Shown here: in pieces, positions 24,291-33,993 of the stretch | Position numbering within the stretch: position 1 is the first letter of the stretch | Layout: the number at the start of each line of letters is the position of its first letter | Source: an uncultured Lachnospiraceae bacterium | Lineage (GTDB): Bacteria; Bacillota; Clostridia; Lachnospirales; Lachnospiraceae | DNA length: 48,326 bases | Direction: 5' to 3' | Assembly (NCBI GenBank): GCA_947167135.1 | Contig: CAMVGV010000020.1 | Span: 1 to 48,326 of the forward strand | The notes under the pieces: generated by a model | Databases searched by the model: none | Seen by the model: only the letters and a program-made list of their open reading frames with translations | What the model was told of the DNA's origin: nothing | Translations under genes and position numbers: made by a program

Positions 24291-25487
24291 TTAACGATCC
24301 TGTAATACTTTTGTTAATATTTCGTACATTCTGTCAATATGTTCTTTTTCAATGACAAGGGGCGGAACAAAACGGATAATATTGGCTCCCGCACTGATCA
24401 AAAGCAGACCCTCCTTCTGGCAGTTCCTGATGATATCCCCCACGGGAACACTGAATTCCAGACCCTGCATAAAACCCTTGCCCCGGTGAGCGGTAACGAT
24501 ATCAAATTCCGATTTTATGCTTTCCAGCTTTTCACTGAGACAGGGTGTAAGCTCCCTTACATGCCCCGCGATATCCTTTTCCTCATATTCATCGAGAACA
24601 GCCATTACCGCGGCACCGGCCAGAGGATTTCCGCCGTACGTGGATCCGTGATCCCCGGGTTTAAGAGACTTTTCCGCAACCCTCTCTGTCATCAGGAAGG
24701 CTCCCACCGGGAAACCGCAGCCAAGAGCCTTGGCAGCGGTCATTATATCCGGCTTTATCCCATACTCCTCAAAAGCAAACATATATCCCGTCCTGCCCAT
24801 TCCGCACTGTATCTCGTCAAGGATGAGAAGAATGTCCCTTTCGCTGCACAGCTCCCTTAAGCCCTTCAGGAAGCCCTCATCGGCGGGATAAATACCTCCC
24901 TCTCCCTGCAGAGTCTCGGTGATGACAGCGCAGGTCTTATCCGTTATGGCATTCTTTACGCTGTCAAGATTATTAAACTCCGCAAACTTTATATGTCCGA
25001 TGCCTGTTCCGAAGGCCTCCCTGTAATGGGCATTTCCCGTTACGGACAGAGCTCCCATGCTCCTTCCGTGGAAGCTGTTTTCCATAGCTATTATCTCATA
25101 ATCGTCCGCCGGCTTTTTTGTAAAAGCATATTTAAGTGCCGACTTTATGGCTCCCTCTATGGCCTCCGTCCCGCTGTTTGTGAAGAATACCCTGTCCATT
25201 CCGCTTATCCGGCAAAGCTCTCCCGCTGCTATAACCGCGGGTGCATTGTAATAGAGGTTGCTGGTATGGATAAGCTTGTCGATCTGCCTTTTCAGGGCGT
25301 CATTATAAACCTCGTTCCCGTATCCCAGGGCAAATACCGCTATCCCCGCAGAAAAATCCAGATATTCCTTCCCGTCGGCGTCATAGAGAAAAACGCCCTT
25401 GCCATGATCCAGAACAATCGGAAACCTGTTGTAAGTATGGAGGAGATTCTTCTCCCCTTTTTCGATATAAACCTCAGATGTGCTCAT
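24291..25487 (-). CDS. argD: Acetylornithine aminotransferase
   Basis: ArgD converts N-acetylglutamate semialdehyde to N-acetylornithine with glutamate as amino donor. The 398-residue class III aminotransferase shows [15 protein letters not shown], the [11 protein letters not shown] segment, [12 protein letters not shown] (Asp224) and the PLP lysine in [13 protein letters not shown] (Lys253). It is the last gene of argC-GNAT-argJ-argB-argD, and its ATG overlaps the argB stop by 4 nt. Confidence 0.97.
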   Translation of the reverse strand: MSTSEVYIEKGEKNLLHTYNRFPIVLDHGKGVFLYDADGKEYLDFSAGIAVFALGYGNEVYNDALKRQIDKLIHTSNLYYNAPAVIAAGELCRISGMDRVFFTNSGTEAIEGAIKSALKYAFTKKPADDYEIIAMENSFHGRSMGALSVTGNAHYREAFGTGIGHIKFAEFNNLDSVKNAITDKTCAVITETLQGEGGIYPADEGFLKGLRELCSERDILLILDEIQCGMGRTGYMFAFEEYGIKPDIMTAAKALGCGFPVGAFLMTERVAEKSLKPGDHGSTYGGNPLAGAAVMAVLDEYEEKDIAGHVRELTPCLSEKLESIKSEFDIVTAHRGKGFMQGLEFSVPVGDIIRNCQKEGLLLISAGANIIRFVPPLVIEKEHIDRMYEILTKVLQDR

Positions 25488-26356
25488 TTTACCATCACCG
25501 TTCCTATTCCTTTATTTGTGAATACCTCCAGAAGAAGGCAGTGGAGTATCCTCCCGTCCAGGATGTGGACATTGTTTACCCCGTTCCTTACGGCATCTAT
25601 GCAGTTCCCGAGCTTCGGTATCATTCCTCCGCCGATATAGCCACTGTTTAAGAGTTCCTCCGCTTCGTCCGCAGTGATACGGGAAATGAAGCTTGATCTG
25701 TCATTGATGTCCTTATATAAGCCCTCAATATCCGTAAGGAATGCCAGCTTCTCCGCATTCACGGCCTTTGCGATGGCACAGGCCGCATCGTCCGCATTAA
25801 TGTTGAAGGTATTGTATTCACCGTCCAGTCCGGTGGGTGCCACAACAGGCAGAAAGTCCTTTTCCAGAAGATCAAAGAGTATTTTCGGATCTACCTCAGT
25901 GATCTCTCCCACAAAACCGATATCCTGCCCATCGGAATACTTCTTCTTTACCTTCAGCAGTCCTCCGTCCTTTCCACTGACTCCCACGGCTCTGACTCCC
26001 AAGGATTCCACATATCTCACCAGATCCTTATTCACCTTATTAAGGACCATTTCGGCGATCTCCATTGTGTCCGCATCCGTAACCCTGAGTCCGTTTACAA
26101 ACTCACTTTTCATTCCGACCCTGGAAACCCAGCTGCTTATTTCCTTTCCCCCGCCATGCACTATTATGGGCTTAAAGCCTACGAGCTTCAAAAGGGTAAC
26201 ATCCTTTATCACATTTTCACGGAGCTCGTCACCGGTCATTGCGGAGCCGCCGTATTTTACGACGATTATCCGCCGGTTGAACTGCTGTATATAAGGCAGT
26301 GCCTCAATAAGCACCCCTGCCTTTTCCTGCAATCTCTGCATCTCAGAATCGTTCAT
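25484..26356 (-). CDS. argB: Acetylglutamate kinase
   Basis: ArgB phosphorylates N-acetylglutamate. Motifs seen are [18 protein letters not shown], the NGLRVTD segment, FNINADDAA and GGMIPKL, all standard for the amino-acid kinase fold. The frame is open to 26404, which would overlap argJ. I prefer the ATG at 26356 because the protein then starts as in other ArgB enzymes, and AAGGAG lies 14 nt upstream, a long spacing shared with other starts in this window. This gives about 290 residues. Many ArgB enzymes are inhibited by arginine; the N-terminal helix needed for that may be present ([18 protein letters not shown]). Confidence 0.95.
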   Translation of the reverse strand: MNDSEMQRLQEKAGVLIEALPYIQQFNRRIIVVKYGGSAMTGDELRENVIKDVTLLKLVGFKPIIVHGGGKEISSWVSRVGMKSEFVNGLRVTDADTMEIAEMVLNKVNKDLVRYVESLGVRAVGVSGKDGGLLKVKKKYSDGQDIGFVGEITEVDPKILFDLLEKDFLPVVAPTGLDGEYNTFNINADDAACAIAKAVNAEKLAFLTDIEGLYKDINDRSSFISRITADEAEELLNSGYIGGGMIPKLGNCIDAVRNGVNNVHILDGRILHCLLLEVFTNKGIGTVMVK

Positions 26357-26384
26357 CTCTTTCGTCACCACTCCTTTCGTCATT

Positions 26385-27614
26385 TCACGTCCTGTAATCC
26401 GCATTTATCTTCACATAATCATAGGTAAGGTCGCAGCCCCAGGCCGTTGCTTCTTCTGCTCCCTCATTCATGTCTATAAGCACCGTGACCTCATCCGCCT
26501 TCATTATCCTTACCGCCTTTTCCTCATCGAAATCAAGCGGCACCCCATGGTCAAAGACCATAAGCTTCCCTGCACTGCTTTCAAAGTAGAGCTCCACATC
26601 CTCCTCTGAGAAATCCGCACCGGAATATCCCATTGCGCATAAGAAGCGTCCGAAATTCGCATCACAGCCGAAAATGGCAGCCTTTGAAAGGTTTGATCCG
26701 ACTACTGCCTTTGCAAGGATCCTTGCGTCCTCCTTACTCCGGGCGTTCACAACCTTTGCCTCAAAGAGCTTTGTGGCTCCCTCCCCGTCAGCCGCCATCC
26801 TGCGGGCGAGATCCCTGCATACCGTATTCAACGCTTCCTTAAAGCACTCATAGTCTTCATTCTCCGTACATATCCTTTCATTTCCCGCCATGGCGTTTGA
26901 TAAGAGCATAAAGGTGTCATTTGTAGAGGTATCCCCGTCAACCGTGATCATATTGAAGGTATCGTTAATGACCCCGCTCACGGCCTTCTGCATAAGCTCT
27001 CTTTCTATATCCACATCCGTAGTGATAAAGGCAAGCATGGTACACATATCCGGATGTATCATTCCCGAGCCCTTGCACATGCCGCCTATGACAGCCTCCC
27101 TGCCTCCGACCGTGAAGCTTACTGCCGCCTCTTTATTCACGGTATCAGTGGTCATAATGGCCTTTGATGCTTTTGTTCCGCTCTCAAGGCTGTCAGAAAG
27201 CTTTCCGCTCATATCCCCGACACCCTTTATAAGCTTTTCCACCGGAAGCTGCATTCCGATCACTCCCGTGGAAGCTACCGCTGTGGAATCCGGAGGGACA
27301 TTAAGGCTCCATTCCACTGCTTCCGCAGTTTTTCTGCAGGCTATGTAGCCTTCTTCCCCGGTGCAGGCATTTGCTATTCCCGAATTGATGACCACGGCAT
27401 GAAGCTTCTTTCCGGAGGAAACAAGCTCCCTGTCCCATTTCACGCAGGCAGCCTTCACCCTGTTTCTTGTAAAGGTTCCCGCGCACTCACAGGGCTTTTC
27501 CGAGAAGATCATGGCCATATCATCACGATCCTTATATTTAATTCCTGCCGCGGTGCAGGCTGCCTTAAAGCCCTTTGCAGCAGTCACACCGCCTTCTGTC
27601 TTCCTGATATCCAT
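26385..27614 (-). CDS. argJ: Bifunctional ornithine acetyltransferase / N-acetylglutamate synthase
   Basis: ArgJ recycles the acetyl group from N-acetylornithine to glutamate and in bifunctional forms also uses acetyl-CoA. The 409-residue precursor contains the autocleavage site as [11 protein letters not shown], with Thr116 as the nucleophile, plus [12 protein letters not shown] and [10 protein letters not shown]. It is full length. Its ATG is preceded by the AAGGAGCGGTAT motif with 15 nt to the start. Whether it is mono- or bifunctional cannot be decided from sequence alone. Confidence 0.96.
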   Translation of the reverse strand: MDIRKTEGGVTAAKGFKAACTAAGIKYKDRDDMAMIFSEKPCECAGTFTRNRVKAACVKWDRELVSSGKKLHAVVINSGIANACTGEEGYIACRKTAEAVEWSLNVPPDSTAVASTGVIGMQLPVEKLIKGVGDMSGKLSDSLESGTKASKAIMTTDTVNKEAAVSFTVGGREAVIGGMCKGSGMIHPDMCTMLAFITTDVDIERELMQKAVSGVINDTFNMITVDGDTSTNDTFMLLSNAMAGNERICTENEDYECFKEALNTVCRDLARRMAADGEGATKLFEAKVVNARSKEDARILAKAVVGSNLSKAAIFGCDANFGRFLCAMGYSGADFSEEDVELYFESSAGKLMVFDHGVPLDFDEEKAVRIMKADEVTVLIDMNEGAEEATAWGCDLTYDYVKINADYRT

Positions 27615-27713
27615 ACTTTGTCGATACCGCTCCTTCCTGCATTTCAGGCCTTCTGCCGTTTTGCGGCTTTGACCCGTCTATGACCATCCTTTCCCCGTTC
27701 CGGGAGGAAGATC

Positions 27714-28166
27714 TCACCCCGCCGTCACAAAGCTTTCAATGTTTTCCGCATTGAGAACAAAATCATAGTAATTCAGATCAGTTCTCTGCTTCCAGCCTAT
27801 GCTCTTCCAGAAAGCATTGCCCACATCATTTCTGGTAAAGGCTATAAGAGCAACCTTATTTATCTTTTCTTTCTTTAACGCATTCATTGCCATAATGACC
27901 ATTGCCTTGCCGACTCCCTGCTTCCGCCTGTCCTCACGTACACAGACATGGTAGAAGGTAGCTCTTCTGCCGTCATGTCCGCAGAGAATGGCACCTATGA
28001 TCTCGCCGTTATCCTCGGCCACTATGGATGTATCGGGGTTACGCCGCAAAAACCTTTCAACGCCCTCCCGGCTGTCATCAATGCTCCGTATGGAAAAGCC
28101 CTTTATGGAAAGCCACAGAGCATGGACCCCCTCATAGTCTTCTTTTTTCATTATTCTTATATTCAT
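27714..28166 (-). CDS. GNAT N-acetyltransferase inside the arginine cluster
   Basis: This 150-residue single-domain GNAT protein has the acetyl-CoA loop RRKQGVGKAM (about 80-89) and beta-bulge segments FYHVCVREDR and VALIAFTRNDVGNAFWKSIGW. It starts 2 nt after the argC stop and precedes argJ by about 100 nt, so it is co-transcribed with the arginine genes. Short GNAT-only N-acetylglutamate synthases exist in some bacteria, which makes that role possible, but closely similar GNAT proteins also act on other amines or on protein N-termini. I call only the family with confidence. Confidence 0.85.
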   Translation of the reverse strand: MNIRIMKKEDYEGVHALWLSIKGFSIRSIDDSREGVERFLRRNPDTSIVAEDNGEIIGAILCGHDGRRATFYHVCVREDRRKQGVGKAMVIMAMNALKKEKINKVALIAFTRNDVGNAFWKSIGWKQRTDLNYYDFVLNAENIESFVTAG

Positions 28167-28168
28167 AC

Positions 28169-29209
28169 TTAAGGAACCATGGGTAAGGCCTTCAGGCCTT
28201 CCGTCTCATCAAAACCGAAAATAATGTTCATATTCTGCACAGCCTGTCCCGCTGCACCCTTTACCAGATTATCAAGGGCTCCCATCAGAACAACCCTGTT
28301 TGTCCGCCGATCAACCTTAAAACCGATATCCGTAAAGTTGCTTCCCTCCACAAACCTGGTCTCGGGATTAAAGCCATCCTTAAGCAGCCTGATGAAAAAC
28401 TCCCTGCCAAAATGCTTTTCATATGCGGCTCTTATGCTGCCTTCATCTGCTCCCTGCCTAAGAGACGCAGTTTCGGTGACCAGTATACCTCTGTTCATGG
28501 GAATGAGATGAGGCGTAAAGTTCACTGTGACACTTCCACCATAGGCATATGATAGCTGTTCTTCAATCTCCGGAGTGTGCCGGTGGGTAGTTACCCCGTA
28601 GGCCTTCGCACTCTCATTGACCTCGGAAAAGAGATTCTGAACCTTCGCTCCCCGTCCTGCACCGGAAACCCCGGAAAGTGCATTTATTATAAGCGTATCC
28701 GGGTCGATCAGCTGCTCCTTTATAAGCGGATAAGCCGTAAGTATGGAGCAAGTGGTAAAGCAACCGGGATTCGCAAGCAGCCTGGTATTCCTTATGTCAT
28801 CACGGTTTACCTCACACAGTCCGTACACTGCTCTTTTGATAAGCTCCGGTGAGGCGTGCTTTATACCATACCACTTTTCATAGATCTCCACATCCTTTAT
28901 GCGGTAGTCTGCCGAAAGATCGATGAAAACCGCTTTTTCCAGCATTTCTTCCTTTAATACGGAAGAAAGATAACCCTGCGGGGTTGCCGTAAATATCACA
29001 TCAACCCTGTCTATGAGGTTTTCAAGATCGCTTCCGAGGCAGTCCATATCGAGGATCTCAAAAAAGTTCCTGTATATATCCGCGAAATTCCGGCCTTCAA
29101 AGCTCTTCGAAACAAGCCACTCTATCTCAACATCCTTATGTCCCAGAAGAAGCCTTACTATCTCGTTTCCTGCGTAGCCTGTGGCTCCTATGATCCCGGC
29201 TTTAATCAT
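28169..29209 (-). CDS. argC: N-acetyl-gamma-glutamyl-phosphate reductase
   Basis: ArgC reduces N-acetylglutamyl phosphate with NADPH. The protein (346 aa from the chosen start) opens with AGIIGATGYAGNEIVRLL and has the catalytic Cys150 in LANPGCFTTC and a C-terminal GAAGQAVQNMN. The frame is open to 29272, but AAAGGA lies 6 nt before the ATG at 29209, which also gives the usual N-terminus. It is the first gene of the leftward arginine operon. Confidence 0.96.
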   Translation of the reverse strand: MIKAGIIGATGYAGNEIVRLLLGHKDVEIEWLVSKSFEGRNFADIYRNFFEILDMDCLGSDLENLIDRVDVIFTATPQGYLSSVLKEEMLEKAVFIDLSADYRIKDVEIYEKWYGIKHASPELIKRAVYGLCEVNRDDIRNTRLLANPGCFTTCSILTAYPLIKEQLIDPDTLIINALSGVSGAGRGAKVQNLFSEVNESAKAYGVTTHRHTPEIEEQLSYAYGGSVTVNFTPHLIPMNRGILVTETASLRQGADEGSIRAAYEKHFGREFFIRLLKDGFNPETRFVEGSNFTDIGFKVDRRTNRVVLMGALDNLVKGAAGQAVQNMNIIFGFDETEGLKALPMVP

Positions 29210-29282
29210 ATTCATTCCTTTCTGATCCTGAGGGCAAAGCCCGAAGAATCTTCCGTAAATACAATCCGTCAATAATTGATCG

Positions 29283-29416
29283 TTGCATAAATATACAACA
29301 ACTCTGTATATTATGCAAGCTATTGTGCATATTCATCTATTATTTGTGAATATTTATTCTATTTTTATGAATAAATCACTTGCGCATTGGTAAAAATAGT
29401 TGTATGATGATACAAC
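29283..29416. promoter_or_regulatory. Array of ArgR-type (ARG box) operators between argC and argG
   Basis: Several imperfect palindromes fit the ArgR pattern (TNTGAATWWWWATTCANA, or the TGCATA variant). They are TTGCATAAATATACAA (29283-29298), TGTATATTATGCA (29305-29317), TGTGCATATTCAT (29324-29336), TGTGAATATTTATTCTAT (29345-29362, the best match) and a half-like TATGAATAAATCACTT (29366-29381). The perfect repeat GTTGTATGATGATACAAC (29399-29416) overlaps the argG -10 box. Together they suggest arginine-dependent control of both divergent units. Confidence 0.7.
29380..29408 (+). promoter_or_regulatory. argG promoter
   Basis: TTGCGC (29380-29385), a 17-nt spacer and TATGAT (29403-29408), about 48 nt before the argG ATG. 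The -10 box lies within a perfect 18-bp inverted repeat that may be an ArgR site. Confidence 0.55.
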
Positions 29417-29455
29417 AGTTCACTCCGTTATAAGCACAATGAAAGGATAAACCAA

Positions 29456-30688
29456 ATGTCTAAAAAAGAAAAGGTGATACTCGCATATTCCGGTGGTCTG
29501 GATACCACTGCCATTATTCCCTGGCTCAAGGAAACATATGATTATGATGTTATCTGTGTCTGCATCGACTGCGGACAGGAGGAAGAACTTGACGGGCTCG
29601 AGGAGCGCGCAAAATCCTGCGGTGCATCAAAGCTCTATATCGAAGACGTGACGGATGAATTCGCGGATGAATACATCCTTCCCTGCGTCCAGGCACATGC
29701 TGTATATGAAAACCGGTATCTTCTCGGAACCTCCATGGCAAGACCCCTTATCGCAAAGAAGCTTGTGGAGATAGCACGAAAGGAAAACGCCACCGCCATC
29801 TGCCACGGTGCTACCGGAAAGGGCAATGACCAAATAAGATTCGAGCTTGGAATCAAGGCTCTGGCTCCCGACTTAAAGATAATAGCAGCCTGGCGTGACA
29901 ACGCGTGGACGATGGACTCCAGGGAATCGGAGATAGAATACTGCAGAAAGCACGGTATCAACCTTCCCTTCAGTGCGGACTCCTCCTACAGCAGAGACCG
30001 GAATCTCTGGCACATAAGCCACGAAGGACTGGAGCTGGAGGATCCTTCCAAGGAGCCGAATTACAAGCATCTTCTGGTGCTTGGCGTGAGTCCCGAGGAT
30101 GCACCTGACGAAGCCGAATATGTGACCATGACCTTTGAAAAAGGTGTCCCCACCTCTGTTAACGGAAAGAAAATGAAGGTGTCCGACATCATCCGAACCC
30201 TGAATAAGCTTGGCGGAAAGCATGGTGTGGGAATAATAGACATAGTGGAAAACCGGGTTGTAGGTATGAAAAGCCGCGGTGTGTACGAGACCCCCGGAGG
30301 AACTATACTTTATGCAGCACACGAGCAGCTCGAAGAGCTCATCCTTGACAGGGAATGTGCCCGTGTGAAGAAAAGCTTAAGCGATGAGCTGGCACAGCTG
30401 GTATATGAAGGAAAGTGGTTCACACCCTTACGGGAGGCACTTTCAGCTTTCATAAAGACTACCCAGGAGTACGTAACCGGAGAGGTAAAGTTCAAGCTTT
30501 ATAAGGGGAATATCATCAAGTGCGGTGAAACCTCTCCCTATTCTCTCTATAACGAAAGTCTGGCTTCATTCAAGACCGGGGATCTATATGACCATCATGA
30601 CGCCCAGGGCTTCATCACCCTCTTCGGACTGTCTACAAAGGTACGTGCAATGAAGATGCAAGAGGCAGAAAAAGGAAAGAACAGCTGA
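29456..30688 (+). CDS. argG: Argininosuccinate synthase
   Basis: ArgG joins citrulline and aspartate using ATP. The 410-residue protein begins with VILAYSGGLDTTAIIPWL (PP-loop) and contains ICHGATGKGNDQIRFE, the AWRDNAW segment and FSADSSYSRDRNLWHISHEG, all diagnostic. A ribosome site (GAAAGGA) precedes the ATG. argH is not found here: the next gene is a small DUF1294 protein, and argF/argH must be elsewhere. Confidence 0.98.
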   Translation: MSKKEKVILAYSGGLDTTAIIPWLKETYDYDVICVCIDCGQEEELDGLEERAKSCGASKLYIEDVTDEFADEYILPCVQAHAVYENRYLLGTSMARPLIAKKLVEIARKENATAICHGATGKGNDQIRFELGIKALAPDLKIIAAWRDNAWTMDSRESEIEYCRKHGINLPFSADSSYSRDRNLWHISHEGLELEDPSKEPNYKHLLVLGVSPEDAPDEAEYVTMTFEKGVPTSVNGKKMKVSDIIRTLNKLGGKHGVGIIDIVENRVVGMKSRGVYETPGGTILYAAHEQLEELILDRECARVKKSLSDELAQLVYEGKWFTPLREALSAFIKTTQEYVTGEVKFKLYKGNIIKCGETSPYSLYNESLASFKTGDLYDHHDAQGFITLFGLSTKVRAMKMQEAEKGKNS

Positions 30689-30691
30689 CGC

Positions 30692-30991
30692 ATGAAAACA
30701 ATGTTTATGGCTGTCGGGTCATATTTCCTTATAGTCAATCTATGGGGATTTATCCTGATGTTTATCGACAAAAGAAGGGCTGAACGCAGCCACTGGCGGA
30801 TAAGTGAGTTCTCCCTTTTTATTCCCGCGATCCTGGGAGGGGCTTTAGGCTGCCTCCTGGGAATGCGTTTATTCCATCACAAAACAAAGCATCTGAAATT
30901 CGTGATCGGCATGCCCTTCCTTCTCATAGTGTATGTGACTGCCATTGTTTTTCTCCTGTTTTTCTCCCCCTATAATTTCAGCTTCATGTAA
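30692..30991 (+). CDS. DUF1294 small membrane protein
   Basis: The 99-residue protein has three hydrophobic segments and the DUF1294 pattern: FIDKRRAERSHWRISE, ILGGALGCLLGMRLFHHKTKHLKF. The function of the family is unknown. It begins 3 nt after the argG stop and so is probably read from the argG message. Its stop lies 2 nt from the stop of the convergent degV gene, leaving no room for a separate terminator. Confidence 0.85.
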   Translation: MKTMFMAVGSYFLIVNLWGFILMFIDKRRAERSHWRISEFSLFIPAILGGALGCLLGMRLFHHKTKHLKFVIGMPFLLIVYVTAIVFLLFFSPYNFSFM

Positions 30992-30993
30992 AG

Positions 30994-31833
30994 CTACAAC
31001 GTAACTATGATGCCCCCGTCGCCTGCATAAAGGGAGCTTATACCTGCCGTATCCAGAATATAGGTTTTGGCGAACTTTGCTTTCCTGATATAGGAGGACA
31101 GCACCTCCTCTGCCCTCTTCCTGCAGTTGCAGTGATTAATGAGCAGTATCCTCTCTTCCGTATTTTTCACCTTTTCAAGTGATATCTCTATCATTTTGGA
31201 AAGCGCGCTTTTCATTCCTCTGGCAAGTGCAAGCTGGACAATCGTTCCTTTATCTCCGGCACAGACAGGCTTGATATTCAGGGCAGTTGCCGCAATAGTC
31301 TTCAGCCTTGACAACCGTCCGTTCTTTCTCAGGGTTTCAAGGCTTTCCAGCACAAAATATGTTTTGAGCTCATTTTTGATAAAATACTCTGTTTTCTCCA
31401 CTGTCTCTTCAAAGGAAAGCCCGGCTTCCGCATATTCGGCAGCCTTGAGCAGTGCCTGCATTTCCCCTCCGGATGCGGAGCAGGAATTAAATACATGGAT
31501 ATTCCTTTCTCCATGCTCTTCCTCAAACAGCTTTTTCGCAAGCACCGCACTGTTATAGGAGCCGGAAAGCTCCGCGGATAAGGTGGTCACGAAGAGAGCG
31601 TCATATTCTCCTTCATATGCCTTCATATACGCTTCCGGCGAAGGGCAGGAGGATCTGGGGCACTTGGGATACTCTGCCACCCTGTTGAGAAAATCCTTCT
31701 GATCAAAGCTTTCATCATCTATGATAGTATGATCTCCCACCTCTATCGTAAGAGGTACGGATATACATTCGTATTTTTCCTTAAAATCCTCCGGGAACTC
31801 ACAGCAGCTGTCCCCTACAAACCTGATTTTCAA
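30994..31833 (-). CDS. DegV family protein, second copy
   Basis: Another lipid-binding EDD-fold protein (279 aa). It starts IRFVGDSCCEFPED and contains SCPSPEAYM in place of the usual TSQP, the acyl loop ELSGSYNSA, LESLETLRKNGRLS and LNIKPV. It is clearly diverged from the degV at 2357-3259, so the two may handle different fatty acids. The upstream region carries the palindromic element at 31873-32077, about 40 nt from the start codon, which may contain or interrupt its promoter. Confidence 0.88.
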   Translation of the reverse strand: MKIRFVGDSCCEFPEDFKEKYECISVPLTIEVGDHTIIDDESFDQKDFLNRVAEYPKCPRSSCPSPEAYMKAYEGEYDALFVTTLSAELSGSYNSAVLAKKLFEEEHGERNIHVFNSCSASGGEMQALLKAAEYAEAGLSFEETVEKTEYFIKNELKTYFVLESLETLRKNGRLSRLKTIAATALNIKPVCAGDKGTIVQLALARGMKSALSKMIEISLEKVKNTEERILLINHCNCRKRAEEVLSSYIRKAKFAKTYILDTAGISSLYAGDGGIIVTL

Positions 31834-31872
31834 CGGTATTTCCTGCCTTCCTGGTCTACTGAATTACCGCAA

Positions 31873-32077
31873 TATAATGATTTGGACGCCAAAAGTCACA
31901 TTTTGATTAAACACGGATTGTTCCGTGCTACGCACTCCCACAATCCTACCCCACACTCGCATTTCGCGGGGCCCCTTCCCCACTTCATGCTCGTGTAGGA
32001 GTGCGCCCAAAGTTCTTGTCACCACACAAGCAAGCTTGTGTGGTGACAATTACTTTTGGCGCTTTAATCATATTATA
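31873..32077. repeat. MITE-like, multi-hairpin intergenic element
   Basis: An imperfect terminal inverted repeat bounds about 205 bp: TATAATGATTTGGACGCCAA and on to 31896, against the complement ending at 32077. The core GCCAAAAGT/ACTTTTGGC is exact (31888-31896, 32052-32060). Inside are a stem GGATTGT/ACAATCC (31915-31946) enclosing GTGC-TAC-GCAC and a perfect 16-bp stem TTGTCACCACACAAGC with its complement and a 2-nt loop (32016-32049). There is no convincing protein frame. The base composition in the centre is GC-rich compared with its flanks. It could be a non-autonomous mobile element or a structured RNA. Confidence 0.55.
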
Positions 32078-32117
32078 ACATCTTGTATTTTTCTCTTCAA
32101 TGTAGTTTAATCAGTCT

Positions 32118-32600
32118 ATGATCGCACTCAGGATAAAAAACATCAGACACTTTATGAACCTTCTGTTCACATCGGATACCTTTGACGGCTTCACCCTTGA
32201 AGAAGCTGTGATAAAGACCTTTGTCTCCTATAGTATCGACGGTCTCTTTGAGAGCGGCTTTTTCGACGGCGACGATACTTCGGAAACGCCGGGCTTTAAC
32301 GACCCCTATACACCCTGGGCACTCCTTCGCGGGAGCTGCAGGGACCTCATAAAGGGGAAGCACACTCCGGAATTTATGAAGTTTGTTTTCCATGGAGATA
32401 CCTCTCCCTTCGGAGAGCTTCCCGGTTTCCCGAATATCCGTGCTCTTCTCGTAATGATCAGGTTTGATAACACCGGTCTTTTCGTAACCACCGGTACATC
32501 CATGAAAGAATTTGTCCCGGATCACGATATTGACATTCTCTGGGACAAAAAAATCAAAACGCTTTTTACCGGCTGCAATGTGGATTATGAAGAGCAGTAA
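32118..32600 (+). CDS. DUF5721-like small protein
   Basis: The 160-residue soluble protein starts MIALRIKNIRHFMNLLFTSDTFDGF and has no signal or membrane segment. The pattern of the N-terminus followed by EAxIxTF and IDG resembles a short family common in Lachnospiraceae that I remember as DUF5721. The assignment is from memory, and the function is unknown. No clear ribosome site precedes the ATG. The palindromic element ends 40 bp upstream, so the promoter must lie in or beside it. Confidence 0.6.
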   Translation: MIALRIKNIRHFMNLLFTSDTFDGFTLEEAVIKTFVSYSIDGLFESGFFDGDDTSETPGFNDPYTPWALLRGSCRDLIKGKHTPEFMKFVFHGDTSPFGELPGFPNIRALLVMIRFDNTGLFVTTGTSMKEFVPDHDIDILWDKKIKTLFTGCNVDYEEQ

Positions 32601-32662
32601 GGAGCTGTCCTAAGTACTTATCCATTCATTAAACTTTTTTTTTGATCCCGGAGCCTTCCATT

Positions 32663-33970
32663 ATGAAAAAAATAAGACTATATATAATTTTACTATTTTG
32701 TTTCATCCTTCTATGTGCCTGTGAGCAGGGGAAGACGCAGCCTACCCCCGCGACCGGATCCCGGGCTCAGGAAAAATCCCGGGAGGATATCGTCCTTGAT
32801 GCTTCGGGAAAAGCAGTATCAGACGAAAAGAAGCCGGAGTCCGATGATACTATCAGGATCCCGGTCAGCAAATCTACGGAAGATAAGCTCCCTGCACCCG
32901 TTGAGGATACCAAAGAACCGGAGAACTCCTTTGAAGGATATGTGCTTGGGGAAGAGGATGTTTCGGAAAATGGTGTGTACCTGAAAAGTACCGCGGAAAA
33001 TGGCGTTGTTAGGATTGACTTTGCGGGTGACATCAATTTTGACGACAGATATGCCAATATGAATACTCTGCGTAACCGCGGAAACGGTATTGAGGGTTGT
33101 ATCGATGCCTCCCTTCTTAAGCTCACGAATTCCGCGGATATCTTTATGATCAACAATGAATTCCCCTACAGTAATCGCGGAACCCCCACTCCCAATAAGA
33201 AATTCACCTTCCGGGCAAAGCCGGAAACCGTGTCATTCCTTCTCGATCAGGGGGCTGATATCGTGAGCCTCGCAAATAACCACGCCTATGACCACGGTCC
33301 GGATGCCCTGCTCGACACCTTTGACACATTAAATGAGGCCGGGATCCCCTATGTAGGAGCAGGGCATAATATTGATGAAGCGGAAAAGCCTGTTTATTTT
33401 ATTTCCGGTGGAATGAAGATCGCCTTTGTATCCGCCACTCAGATAGAGAGAAGCCTTCCTCCGGATACAAAGGAAGCAACTGAAACGGAGCCCGGGGTTT
33501 TGAGAACCCTGGAACCGGAAAGGTTCCTGTCCGTGATAAGAAAGGCAGAAGACAACAGTGATTTTGTCATTGTCTATGTCCACTGGGGCAGTGAAAACGT
33601 AAATAAATACGAGGCAGCGCAGACAGAGCTGGCGAAAGCCTATGTAGAGGCCGGTGCCGACCTCATAATCGGAGATCACCCCCATGTCCTCCAGGGTATC
33701 GAATATATCAACGATACCCCGGTTTTCTACAGTCTCGGTAATTATTGGTTTAGTTCAAAAACCCTGGATAACTGCCTTGTGGAAGCGGTGATAAAGGACA
33801 AAAGCATAGAAACCCTGCAATTCATCCCCTGCATGCAGATAAACTGCTCCGCACGTGAGCTTCCTAAAGGGTCTGCCGATTACGACCGTGTATTAAATAA
33901 TATGCGGGAATGGTCCACGGATAACGTGACCATCGACCCGGACGGTTATATCAAGAAGAACACAGAGTAA
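32663..33970 (+). CDS. CapA-family metallophosphoesterase-like lipoprotein
   Basis: From the ATG at 32663 (GGAG 9 nt upstream) the protein is 435 residues. It has a lipoprotein signal ending in LLCAC (Cys19), an acidic disordered region to about 100 and a CapA/PgsA domain. Landmarks are FAGDINFDDRYA, NNEFPYSNRGTPTPNKKFTF, SLANNHAYDHGPDAL, VYVHWGSE and ADLIIGDHPHVLQG. CapA proteins take part in poly-gamma-glutamate or capsule production and release, with a calcineurin-like fold and metal-binding His/Asp/Asn residues, most of which are visible. No capB/capC genes are near, so poly-gamma-glutamate synthesis is not implied. Confidence 0.88.
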   Translation: MKKIRLYIILLFCFILLCACEQGKTQPTPATGSRAQEKSREDIVLDASGKAVSDEKKPESDDTIRIPVSKSTEDKLPAPVEDTKEPENSFEGYVLGEEDVSENGVYLKSTAENGVVRIDFAGDINFDDRYANMNTLRNRGNGIEGCIDASLLKLTNSADIFMINNEFPYSNRGTPTPNKKFTFRAKPETVSFLLDQGADIVSLANNHAYDHGPDALLDTFDTLNEAGIPYVGAGHNIDEAEKPVYFISGGMKIAFVSATQIERSLPPDTKEATETEPGVLRTLEPERFLSVIRKAEDNSDFVIVYVHWGSENVNKYEAAQTELAKAYVEAGADLIIGDHPHVLQGIEYINDTPVFYSLGNYWFSSKTLDNCLVEAVIKDKSIETLQFIPCMQINCSARELPKGSADYDRVLNNMREWSTDNVTIDPDGYIKKNTE

Positions 33971-33993
33971 CTTACCGCGGCTATGCTTCCGCT

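Noticed and set aside
31864-32049. Frames on both strands within the palindromic element
   Set aside because: They arise from hairpin sequence and lack ribosome sites and protein-like composition.
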